Below, in pieces: positions 7,398-13,983 of a DNA stretch of 14,606 nucleotides. The position numbers and the translations under genes were made by a program. The notes beneath the pieces are model-generated. The model was not told where the DNA came from. It did not search any database and saw only the letters and a list, made by a program, of their open reading frames with translations. Each line of letters starts with the position of its first letter. Position 1 is the stretch's first letter. The DNA comes from Clostridiales bacterium (GTDB lineage Bacteria > Bacillota > Clostridia > Clostridiales > Caloramatoraceae), in assembly GCA_026416355.1 (NCBI GenBank), contig JAOAFH010000051.1, forward strand, positions 1 to 14,606. The letters run 5' to 3'.

Positions 7398-7425
7398 TTC
7401 AGAATAGTTAGAAATAAGATATAAT
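7398..7425 (+). promoter_or_regulatory. Possible promoter for the SRAP-MFS pair
   Basis: TATAAT at 7420-7425 with a four-of-six -35 (TTCAGA, 7398-7403) and a 16-base spacer. The position, 19 bases before the ATG, gives a very short leader containing GGGGTGA. It diverges from the minus-strand promoter at 7362-7370. Confidence 0.45.
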
Positions 7426-7444
7426 CAATTTGTGGGGTGAAAAT

Positions 7445-8059
7445 ATGTGTGGACGAGTTGTACTTGAAAGTGATTTTAATGATATTTTAAAAAGGTTTTT
7501 TATAGAGCAAAATGAAGTAGTTGAATTTAAAAATGGTGAAGGCTTTCCTGGGGATAGTCTACCTGTTATCGTAAATAAAGAAAAAAAGAGGCTTGAGCTT
7601 CATTCTTGGGGATTTATAGTTAATGATAAAAGAGTTATAAATGCAAGAGCTGAAACAGTTTTAGAAAAGTCTCTTTTTAGAAATTGTTTTATTAATAATA
7701 GATGTTTAGTTCCAGTTAATGGGTTTTATGAGTGGAAAAGAGATGGTAATAAAAAGGTTAAGCATAAAATTACACTAAATGGAGAAGAGATTTTTTCACT
7801 AGCAGGGATATATAGAGATTTTTTAGATAGAGATGGCAAAGTAAAAAGGTGTGTAACGATAATTACAACAGAGCCCAATTTAGAGATGAGAAGTATTCAT
7901 AATAGAATGCCTGTTATTATAGACAAAAAAGATGAGGAGTTATATTTAGAAAATAGATTTGATAATAGTCTACTAAATTTATTAAAACCTATAGATGATG
8001 GAAGATTAGTAATTAGTAGAGTAGATAAATTAGAATATGAAAATATTAGTTTTTTCTAG
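7445..8059 (+). CDS. SRAP abasic-site protein (YedK/HMCES type)
   Basis: A 204-residue SOS-response-associated peptidase family protein. These proteins use Cys2, exposed after removal of the initiator Met, to form a covalent thiazolidine link to abasic sites in single-stranded DNA, shielding them from breakage. All key residues are present: MCGR at the N-terminus (C2), N66 in INARAET, E70, E96 in GFYEW, and H152 in IHNRMPVI. The family's obligatory Cys2 fixes the start at ATG 7445 rather than the in-frame TTG at 7430, and GGGGTGA (7434-7440) is placed for that ATG. Length is slightly short of the E. coli protein but the domain is complete. The MFS gene follows after 19 bases, so the two are probably co-transcribed. 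No LexA box was seen in front. Confidence 0.95.
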   Translation: MCGRVVLESDFNDILKRFFIEQNEVVEFKNGEGFPGDSLPVIVNKEKKRLELHSWGFIVNDKRVINARAETVLEKSLFRNCFINNRCLVPVNGFYEWKRDGNKKVKHKITLNGEEIFSLAGIYRDFLDRDGKVKRCVTIITTEPNLEMRSIHNRMPVIIDKKDEELYLENRFDNSLLNLLKPIDDGRLVISRVDKLEYENISFF

Positions 8060-8078
8060 ATTTAAGGGGGATGAGGTT

Positions 8079-9308
8079 ATGGGAATTAGGCAAAAATTAT
8101 TAGGTGGACTTGATGGAAATGCATATTACAGTATTATTATGGAGCCACTATGGGCGGTTTTTGGTGGTATGATTTTTTTCTATCAACCACTTTACATGAA
8201 ACATTTAAATGTTTCCGAGGTTCAGATGGGATTTTTAAATTCCCTTGCTGCTGTTTTAGCAGTTTTAACGTCTTTTGTTGCAGGTCCAATTACAGATAGG
8301 TATGGTAGAAAGAAAACAACACTTGTGTTTGACCTTGTTTGCTGGAGTGCAACAATGTTTGTGTGGGCAGTTTCTCAGAACTATTGGTATTTTTTAATTG
8401 CTGTTGTTTTGAATTCATTTAATAAGATTTCATATATTTCTTGGACTTGTTTATCTGTTGAGGATACTCCAGAGGATAAGAGGGTTTACTTTTTTAGCCT
8501 TATTATGATTATAAATTTAGCATCAGGTATTTTTGCACCAATTGCAGGTGTTCTAGTTGATAAAATAGGTGTTGTTTATGCCATGAGGATAATATATGGA
8601 CTTGGGTTTTTAAGTATGACTGCAATGTTTTTGATAAGAAATAAGTTTGTTAAGGAAACAGAGCTAGGTAAAAAGTTAATGAAGCAGCATAGCGAGATTA
8701 CAATTAAGGATAAGATAAAAGACTATAAAGAGGCAATTTTATATTTTTATAACAGCAAAGTTACCCTTATTGTGTTTTTTATTTTACTAATTGGTCAGCT
8801 TCAGATTTCATTTTTGTATTTCCAAGCAGTTTATCTAAAGGATGTTGTTGGAATGAAGGAATCATTAACTTCTATGGTTCCAGGAATTTCAGCCATAACT
8901 AATTTGGTTGTTTATTTTGGGTTTATGGAGATATTAAGAAGAAGGGGAGATAAATTTAGCTTAGTTACAGGCCTTTTATTAAATACAATAGGAGTATTTT
9001 TATTGATCTTAGTAAGGCCAAAGGGATATATTCTCTTATTAATCAGCACAATTTTCATGGCAGCAGGCAATCTTATAACTATTACGTTTAGGGAGACCAT
9101 ATGGAACAATGTAATAGGAGAAAAGGAAAGGGCAAAGGTATTTTCTGCTGCAAGTAGTTTGATTGCACTTATTACAATTCCAGCAGGATATTTATCAGGA
9201 TATATGTATAAGCTAAATCCAGTTTATCCTTTTTTGGTTAGTGTAATTTTATATTTAGTTGGTACATATATAGCTGTGGTGGTTAAGAGGATGGATAATT
9301 TAAATTAA
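8079..9308 (+). CDS. MFS transporter, substrate unknown
   Basis: A 409-residue major facilitator superfamily permease with about twelve membrane segments in two halves and a charged cytoplasmic loop near 200-235 (ETELGKKLMKQ onward). Motif A after the second segment reads GPITDRYGRKK (69-79). The second half has its degenerate equivalent (EILRRRGDKF). The start is the ATG at 8079 behind GGGGGATGAGG (8066-8076); an upstream in-frame start at 8037 would overlap the SRAP gene and add an unlikely charged leader. It is probably the second gene of the SRAP operon, and no terminator follows: the nag promoter begins five bases after the stop. Family membership is sure. Substrate and direction cannot be read from sequence; a multidrug or sugar exporter is possible. 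Confidence 0.9.
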   Translation: MGIRQKLLGGLDGNAYYSIIMEPLWAVFGGMIFFYQPLYMKHLNVSEVQMGFLNSLAAVLAVLTSFVAGPITDRYGRKKTTLVFDLVCWSATMFVWAVSQNYWYFLIAVVLNSFNKISYISWTCLSVEDTPEDKRVYFFSLIMIINLASGIFAPIAGVLVDKIGVVYAMRIIYGLGFLSMTAMFLIRNKFVKETELGKKLMKQHSEITIKDKIKDYKEAILYFYNSKVTLIVFFILLIGQLQISFLYFQAVYLKDVVGMKESLTSMVPGISAITNLVVYFGFMEILRRRGDKFSLVTGLLLNTIGVFLLILVRPKGYILLLISTIFMAAGNLITITFRETIWNNVIGEKERAKVFSAASSLIALITIPAGYLSGYMYKLNPVYPFLVSVILYLVGTYIAVVVKRMDNLN

Positions 9309-9312
9309 AGTA

Positions 9313-9342
9313 TTGACATAAATGCTTAATTTGATTTATAAT
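9313..9342 (+). promoter_or_regulatory. Consensus sigma-A promoter of the nag operon
   Basis: A perfect TTGACA (9313-9318) and a perfect TATAAT (9337-9342) with an 18-base spacer. Transcription should begin near 9349, leaving a leader of about 140 bases before nagE. This is the strongest promoter in the window, consistent with a gene set held in check by a repressor and an attenuator. Confidence 0.9.
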
Positions 9343-9351
9343 TAAATCAAA
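9330..9351 (+). promoter_or_regulatory. Operator-like inverted repeat over the nag -10 and start site
   Basis: TTTGATTTA (9330-9338) and TAAATCAAA (9343-9351) are perfect 9-bp arms around TAAT. They cover the -10 and predicted start point. A third copy of the half-site, TTTGATTT, lies at 9363-9370. A DNA-binding repressor site is the simplest reading. The motif does not match the GntR-type NagR/YvoA site I know, so the protein is unidentified. Confidence 0.6.
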
Positions 9352-9375
9352 TCTGAATATTGTTTGATTTTTGAA

Positions 9376-9403
9376 TCAGCGTGCAACGATAGGCAAGAGC
9401 TGA
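9376..9403 (+). promoter_or_regulatory. RAT-like antiterminator hairpin in the nag leader
   Basis: TCAGC (9376-9380) pairs with GCTGA (9399-9403). Inside, TGC (9382-9384) pairs with GCA (9393-9395). The right internal loop region reads AGGCAAGAG, close to the AGGCAAAAC seen in LicT-type ribonucleic antiterminators. At 28 bases it has the usual RAT size. Its 3' side shares 9395-9403 with the terminator, so the two folds exclude each other. The upper stem is shorter than in classic RATs. Confidence 0.7.
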
Positions 9404-9428
9404 AAGGGAAACCTTTTGGCTCTTTTTT
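9395..9428 (+). terminator. Attenuator terminator in the nag leader
   Basis: A 13-bp stem (9395-9407 with 9412-9424), two pairs being G-U, closed by a GAAA tetraloop and followed by a T run (9423-9428). It would end transcription before nagE unless the overlapping antiterminator hairpin is stabilised by its protein. Confidence 0.9.
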
Positions 9429-9490
9429 GTTTTCCCAAAATTAATTAAACATATTCAGATTATAATAATTTTATATGAAGGGGGATTTAT

Positions 9491-10876
9491 ATGAGAAACA
9501 ACTTACTAACCAATCTTCAAAAGCTTGGTAAAGCTTTAATGACACCAGTTGCAGTATTACCTGCAGCAGCACTTTTACTAAGACTAGGTGCAGATGATGT
9601 TTTAGGATTAAAGTGGATGTTTGCCGCAGGCGACGCTGTATTTGGAAATCTTGCACTACTATTTGCAATAGGTATTGCTATAGGTCTTGCAGAAGAAAAT
9701 AATGGAGTTGCAGGGCTTGCAGCAGCAGTTGGATATTTTGTACTTACAAAAGTTGCGGTTACCTTTGATGAAAAAATTAATATGGGTGTACTTGCAGGTA
9801 TCATAGTTGGTGCTTTAGCAGGATATCTATATAACAAGTATAAGTCAATTAAAGTTCCAGATTTTCTTGGATTCTTTGGAGGAAAAAGATTTGTACCAAT
9901 TATAACTTCATTTTATACTTTAATAATCGGTGTAATTGCAGGATATGTATGGCCACTTATTCAAAATGGAATTAGTTCATTTGGTAATGCAATTGCAAAC
10001 TCAGGTGCAGTTGGTGCAGGTATTTTTGGATTTTTAAATAGATTACTTATACCTGTTGGTCTACACCATGTACTAAATTCATTTGTTTGGTTCCAATTTG
10101 GTGAGTTTACTAATGCTGCAGGAAAAGTAGTTACAGGTGATTTAACTAGATTCTTTGCAGGAGACCCTAATGCAGGTAACTTTATGACTGGTTTCTTCCC
10201 AATTATGATGTTTGCATTACCTGCTGCTTGCCTAGCTATGATAACAGCTGCTAAAAAAGAGCATAGAAAAGAAGTTACAGGTATGCTTCTTGGTGTAGCA
10301 TTTACATCATTTTTAACAGGTATTACAGAGCCTATTGAATTTACATTTATGTTCTTATCACCTATACTTTATGGACTTCATGCAGTTTTAACAGGATTAT
10401 CTCTTGCAATTTCTACAGCACTAGGTGTTAAATTAGGTTTTGGTTTTTCAGCAGGACTAATCGACTATGTTTTAAGCTTTGGTATTGCAACAAAGCCACT
10501 TTTAGCAATAGTTATTGGATTGATATTTGGTGCGATTTACTATTTTGTATTCCTATATATTATCAAAAAATATGATTTACCAACTCCAGGTAGAGTAGAA
10601 GAAGAATCTGTTGTATTATCAGGCATAGGAAATTCAGAATTAAAAGAAAAGGGAATATTTATACTTGAAGCCCTAGGTGGAAAGGAAAATATTGAAAATA
10701 TTGATGCATGTATAACTAGAATAAGAGTTACTTTGAAAGATAATTCAAAGGTTAATGAAAAGAGATTAAAAGAGCTTGGAGCAACAGGAATCATAAAGCT
10801 TGGTTCAAATAATATGCAAATTGTAGTTGGAACTATTGCCGATCCATTAGTTACACATATAAAGGCAATGATGTAG
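9491..10876 (+). CDS. nagE: GlcNAc-family PTS EIICB permease
   Basis: A 461-residue glucose-family phosphotransferase permease that imports and phosphorylates its sugar. Residues 1-362 form the membrane EIIC domain, with LLIPVGLHHVLN (186-197) and the sugar-site motif GITEPIEF (277-284; E280). Residues about 383-461 form EIIB, whose phospho-cysteine is C407 in IDACITRIRV. An EIIA domain is missing, as in EIICB-type NagP proteins of Firmicutes, so phosphate must come from an EIIA encoded elsewhere (a Crr/PtsG-type protein). N-acetylglucosamine is inferred from the downstream nagA and nagB; sequence alone does not exclude glucose or another amino sugar. RBS GAAGGGGG precedes ATG 9491. Expression should depend on the leader attenuator and the operator in front. 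Confidence 0.9.
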   Translation: MRNNLLTNLQKLGKALMTPVAVLPAAALLLRLGADDVLGLKWMFAAGDAVFGNLALLFAIGIAIGLAEENNGVAGLAAAVGYFVLTKVAVTFDEKINMGVLAGIIVGALAGYLYNKYKSIKVPDFLGFFGGKRFVPIITSFYTLIIGVIAGYVWPLIQNGISSFGNAIANSGAVGAGIFGFLNRLLIPVGLHHVLNSFVWFQFGEFTNAAGKVVTGDLTRFFAGDPNAGNFMTGFFPIMMFALPAACLAMITAAKKEHRKEVTGMLLGVAFTSFLTGITEPIEFTFMFLSPILYGLHAVLTGLSLAISTALGVKLGFGFSAGLIDYVLSFGIATKPLLAIVIGLIFGAIYYFVFLYIIKKYDLPTPGRVEEESVVLSGIGNSELKEKGIFILEALGGKENIENIDACITRIRVTLKDNSKVNEKRLKELGATGIIKLGSNNMQIVVGTIADPLVTHIKAMM

Positions 10877-10884
10877 TTAAATTT

Positions 10885-10906
10885 TAGGAGCCTCTATAGG
10901 CTCCTA
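10885..10906 (+). terminator. Weak hairpin after nagE
   Basis: TAGGAGCCT (10885-10893) and AGGCTCCTA (10898-10906) form a perfect 9-bp stem with a four-base loop, followed by TATTTT. It lies between nagE and the next gene. It may lower downstream expression relative to the permease, or protect the nagE message end. Confidence 0.55.
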
Positions 10907-10932
10907 TATTTTGAAAAAGAGGGTGGGTAATA

Positions 10933-11847
10933 ATGGTTAAGAGGTTTTTAGATTGTTTTAGTTCCGATTTTGAAAAAATGTCTAAAAAAGAGATTATAGA
11001 GTCTATTAGGCTAAGTGAAGGTAGAGTGATTGTTTCAGAAGTTATTGGGCTTGTACAACCTGTTTTATATGATATAAGCAATGCAGAGCTTTCATGTGCT
11101 TTTGGTGCAGATATTATATTACTTAATATGTTTGATGTATATAATCCTGTTTTTAATGGAATAGGCAATATTGATAAGAAGAAAATAATAAAAGAGTTAA
11201 AGAGGCTGACAGGAAGAATAGTTGCAGTTAATTTAGAGCCAATAGATGAAACAGATGAAATAGTAAAAAAAATTGTTTCTGAAGGTAGACGTGCTAATGT
11301 AGATACTGCTGGTGAACTTGTATCTTTAGGTGCCGATATGGTTGTTATTACTGCAAATCCAAAGACGTCAGTATCTAATAAAAATATTATTAAGGCTATT
11401 AGAGATATAAAAAATGAAATAGGTGAGAATATTATAATTGCAGCAGGAAAAATGCATGCGGCAGGAAATATAAGAGAAAGTGGAAGTAAAATAATTAACA
11501 TTAATGAATTAAATGAGTTTATAGATGCAGGTTGTGATATTGTACTTTTGCCAGCTCCTGGTACAGTTCCTGGAATTACACTTGATTATATAAAATCATT
11601 AATTGATTTTGTACATGATAAGGGCAAATTAGCAATGACAACAATAGGAACTTCGCAAGAGGGGGCAGATAAAGAAACAATCAAATCAATAGCACTTATG
11701 TGTAAGATGGCTGGTGCTGATATGCACCATTTAGGTGATGCTGGACTTGTGGGTATTGCGATACCAGAGAATATAATGGAATATAGTATAGCTATAAGAG
11801 GCAAAAGGCATACATATAGCAGAATGGCTAGATCTATTAATAGATAG
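10933..11847 (+). CDS. TIM-barrel-like protein of the nag operon, unknown activity
   Basis: A 304-residue cytoplasmic protein. Eight short hydrophobic strands alternate with helices (RVIVSEVI, DIILLNMF, IVAVNLEP, MVVITANP, IIIAAGKM, DIVLLPAP, LAMTTIG, ADMHHLGD), which suggests a TIM barrel. Strongly motif-like ends follow the strands: GKMHAAG (172-178), LPAPGTVPGIT (206-216), TIGTSQEGA (237-245), GADMHHLGDAG (261-271) and a basic RGKRHTYSRM (289-298) that could bind phosphate. From memory, relatives beside sugar PTS genes are often labelled HAD-like hydrolase (more recently a DUF7916-type name). I see no HAD DxDx(T/V) motif, so that label looks wrong. Its position between nagE and the antiterminator suggests a step on a phosphorylated amino sugar or its by-product, which is inference. 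RBS GAGGGTGGG precedes ATG 10933. Confidence 0.75.
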   Translation: MVKRFLDCFSSDFEKMSKKEIIESIRLSEGRVIVSEVIGLVQPVLYDISNAELSCAFGADIILLNMFDVYNPVFNGIGNIDKKKIIKELKRLTGRIVAVNLEPIDETDEIVKKIVSEGRRANVDTAGELVSLGADMVVITANPKTSVSNKNIIKAIRDIKNEIGENIIIAAGKMHAAGNIRESGSKIININELNEFIDAGCDIVLLPAPGTVPGITLDYIKSLIDFVHDKGKLAMTTIGTSQEGADKETIKSIALMCKMAGADMHHLGDAGLVGIAIPENIMEYSIAIRGKRHTYSRMARSINR

Positions 11848-11869
11848 TAATAGAGATTGTTAAAATAAC

Positions 11870-11898
11870 TTTATAAATTGAGGAATATTTTGTATAAT
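11870..11898 (+). promoter_or_regulatory. Possible internal promoter before the antiterminator gene
   Basis: TATAAT at 11893-11898, a 17-base spacer and a four-of-six -35 (TTTATA, 11870-11875). The 117-base gap before the antiterminator gene is the largest inside the operon, which leaves room for a separate start that would supply antiterminator protein when the leader is shut. Confidence 0.5.
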
Positions 11899-11920
11899 AC
11901 ATTTGTATAGTTTACTAAAT

Positions 11921-11943
11921 CTACTTATTGTATAAATAAGTAG
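11921..11943 (+). other. Hairpin in the antiterminator gene leader
   Basis: CTACTTATT (11921-11929) and AATAAGTAG (11935-11943) form a perfect 9-bp stem with a five-base loop. It is downstream of the possible internal promoter and ends just before the ribosome binding site AGGTAGGTGAG. No T-tract follows. It may be an operator, or a translation or stability element. Confidence 0.4.
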
Positions 11944-11964
11944 TAAGAAAAGGTAGGTGAGTTT

Positions 11965-12807
11965 ATGCAATATGATGATTATATAGTAGAAAAGGTATTT
12001 AATAACAATGTATTGCTTGTGAAGCATAAGGGTAAAGAAAAGATAGTAATCAAAAAGGGCCTTGGTTTTCAAAAGAAACAAGGTGATTGTTTAAGTAGCA
12101 ATATAAGATTTGATAAAATATTTATTTTAGAAAACAATGAAGTAAGTAATAATTTTAGACAATTAGTAACAAGAGTTGATGATGATATTATAGGTATTTG
12201 TGAAGAAATACTTAGTTTTATTGATTCAGAGGTAGATACAACATTAGATGAAAATGTCCATGTTAGATTGATAGATCATATTGCATTTACTCTAGAGAGA
12301 ATAAAACAAAAGGATACAATAGTTAATCCTTTTATAGTTGAGATAGAAATTTTATATCCAAAGGAAATGGAGCTAGCTGAAAGAGCTGTTAGAATGTTAG
12401 AAAAGAGGACAGGCATATGTATTCCATATGATGAAGTAGGTTCAATAGCACTTCATATTCATTCTGCTATTAATAAAGATAAGATTTCTAATTCTATTAA
12501 ATATGCATATATTGCAAATTCAGCAGTTGAAATTATAGAGGATAAACTAAATATAGAGATATCAAGAAATTCTATTGATTATGCAAGGTTCATTTCACAT
12601 ATTAGGTTTGCTGTAGAGAGAATAATTAAAGAAATACCAATTAAGAATGATTTGATTTCTTCTATTAAAACAACTTATAAGCAGTCATATAACCTTGCTA
12701 GTGAAATAGCAAGGTTTATTGAAGGCGAATTATATAAAAAGGTTCCAGAGGAAGAGGTAGGTTATATAACTATCCATGTAGAAAGACTAAAAAATGCTTC
12801 GATATAA
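11965..12807 (+). CDS. BglG/LicT-family transcription antiterminator
   Basis: A 280-residue RNA-binding regulator. Residues 1-60 form the CAT RNA-binding domain (VEKVFNNNVLLVKHKGKEKIV, with G-x-GFQ-K-K-x-GD at 34-41). PRD1 (about 70-172) and PRD2 (about 175-280) carry the four conserved phospho-histidine sites: H105 in DHIAF, H164 or H166 in ALHIHSA, H212 in SHIRF and H271 in TIHVERL. Such proteins bind RAT hairpins and prevent termination. The PTS phosphorylates them, so activity follows sugar supply. The target is very likely the nagE leader about 2.5 kb upstream in the same operon. The start ATG 11965 sits behind AGGTAGGTGAG. The gene ends on the base before an in-frame ATG of nagA's reading frame. 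Family is certain; which sugar it senses is inferred from neighbours. Confidence 0.95.
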   Translation: MQYDDYIVEKVFNNNVLLVKHKGKEKIVIKKGLGFQKKQGDCLSSNIRFDKIFILENNEVSNNFRQLVTRVDDDIIGICEEILSFIDSEVDTTLDENVHVRLIDHIAFTLERIKQKDTIVNPFIVEIEILYPKEMELAERAVRMLEKRTGICIPYDEVGSIALHIHSAINKDKISNSIKYAYIANSAVEIIEDKLNIEISRNSIDYARFISHIRFAVERIIKEIPIKNDLISSIKTTYKQSYNLASEIARFIEGELYKKVPEEEVGYITIHVERLKNASI

Positions 12808-12828
12808 ATGATACAAAGGAATGATTTT

Positions 12829-13968
12829 ATGAATGCTATTATAAATGGAAAAATAATAACTGAAAATGAAATATTGTACGACAAAGTGCTATTATTTGAT
12901 AAAAAAATTGTGGATATTGTGGACAAGAAAGAATTTAATAAAAATTCAGTAAAATTTGTTGATGTTATGGGTAACTATGTATCAGCAGGTTTTATAGATA
13001 TTCACATACATGGTTCAGGTGGATGTGACACAATGGATGGAGATTATGAGGCACTTGATGTTATAAGTAAAACTATTGCAAAGCGTGGAGTAACGTCTTT
13101 TTTAGCTACAACAATGACTATGGAAAAAGAAAAGATATATAGTGCACTAGATAATATACGCATTTCAATAAATAATGGACTAAGTGGTGCAAATTTAATT
13201 GGTGCACATTTAGAGGGGCCATTTATTAATAATAAATATAAAGGAGCACAAAACGAAAAGTATATACTAGAGCCAAGCTTTGAGTTTATTAAGGATTATG
13301 TTGATGTTATAAAAATAATAACTATGGCTCCTGAGTGTGATAAGGACTTTAGATTTGTAGAAAAACTAAGTGAAATAAAAAATATTACTTTATCTATGGG
13401 GCATACTAATACAAGTTATGATATAGCAATTGAGGCTATAAATAAAGGTATTACACATGCAACACATACATTTAATGCTATGTCACCTTTTAATCACAGA
13501 GAGCCAGGTGCTGTTGGTGCAATATTTAATTCTGATATTACATGTGAAGTCATAGCGGACTTAGTACATGTTCACCCTGCTTCAATAGATGTTCTACTTA
13601 AAATTAAGGGAAAAGATAAGGTGGTATTAATTACTGATTCTATGAGGGCAGGATGCATGAAAAAAGGGGAGTATGAATTAGGTGGACAAAAGGTGATAGT
13701 TGATGATGTATCTGCAAGGCTTGAGGACGGAACTCTTGCAGGGAGTATTTTAACACTAAATAAAGCTGTGTATAATGTGATAAATTCTTTAGGTTTAAAT
13801 TTAATAGATGCTGTTAAAATGGCAACTATAAATCCAGCTAAAGTAATAAAAATAGATGATAAAAAGGGAAGTTTAAATAAAGGTAAAGATGCAGATATTA
13901 TAGTTTTTAATGATAATATAGAGGTTCTATATACATTTGTAAATGGGAAAGAGGTATATAGAGCATAA
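12829..13968 (+). CDS. nagA: N-acetylglucosamine-6-phosphate deacetylase
   Basis: A 379-residue amidohydrolase that removes acetate from GlcNAc-6-phosphate to give GlcN-6-phosphate. The barrel motifs are all present: GFIDIHIHG (H59, H61), the metal ligand in HLEGPF (E129), GHT (H192), THTFNAM (H213), the substrate contact around H247-H249, and the catalytic Asp in LITDSM (D270). A small N- and C-terminal beta domain (GKIITENEIL; GKDADIIVF onward) is as expected for amidohydrolases. The start ATG 12829 fits AAAGGA (12815-12820) at eight bases. The in-frame ATG at 12808, which abuts the previous stop, has no such site. It is the third step of the operon and is followed by nagB after 15 bases. 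Length and motifs are normal. Confidence 0.96.
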   Translation: MNAIINGKIITENEILYDKVLLFDKKIVDIVDKKEFNKNSVKFVDVMGNYVSAGFIDIHIHGSGGCDTMDGDYEALDVISKTIAKRGVTSFLATTMTMEKEKIYSALDNIRISINNGLSGANLIGAHLEGPFINNKYKGAQNEKYILEPSFEFIKDYVDVIKIITMAPECDKDFRFVEKLSEIKNITLSMGHTNTSYDIAIEAINKGITHATHTFNAMSPFNHREPGAVGAIFNSDITCEVIADLVHVHPASIDVLLKIKGKDKVVLITDSMRAGCMKKGEYELGGQKVIVDDVSARLEDGTLAGSILTLNKAVYNVINSLGLNLIDAVKMATINPAKVIKIDDKKGSLNKGKDADIIVFNDNIEVLYTFVNGKEVYRA

Positions 13969-13983
13969 TTAAGGAGGGATACA

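Larger units (their letters stand above)
9350..9461 (+). repeat. Long-range 11-bp inverted repeat enclosing the nag attenuator
   Basis: AATCTGAATAT (9350-9360) and ATATTCAGATT (9451-9461) are perfect reverse complements. They bracket the antiterminator and terminator, and the right arm ends about 18 bases before the nagE ribosome binding site. In RNA they could form a closing helix that holds the whole leader as one multibranch structure. Confidence 0.55.

Noticed and set aside
9373..9386. Possible CcpA cre site near the nag leader
   Set aside because: Compared with TGNNANCGNTNNCA, only the outer TG/CA and one core base match, and the bases are explained by the antiterminator hairpin.
9385..9390. 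CGATA core resembling a sigma-D -10
   Set aside because: No TAAA lies about 15 bases upstream, and the sequence is inside the antiterminator loop.
10933..11847. HAD-type hydrolase label for the TIM-barrel-like protein
   Set aside because: No DxDx(T/V) nucleophile motif, and the strand pattern suits a barrel.
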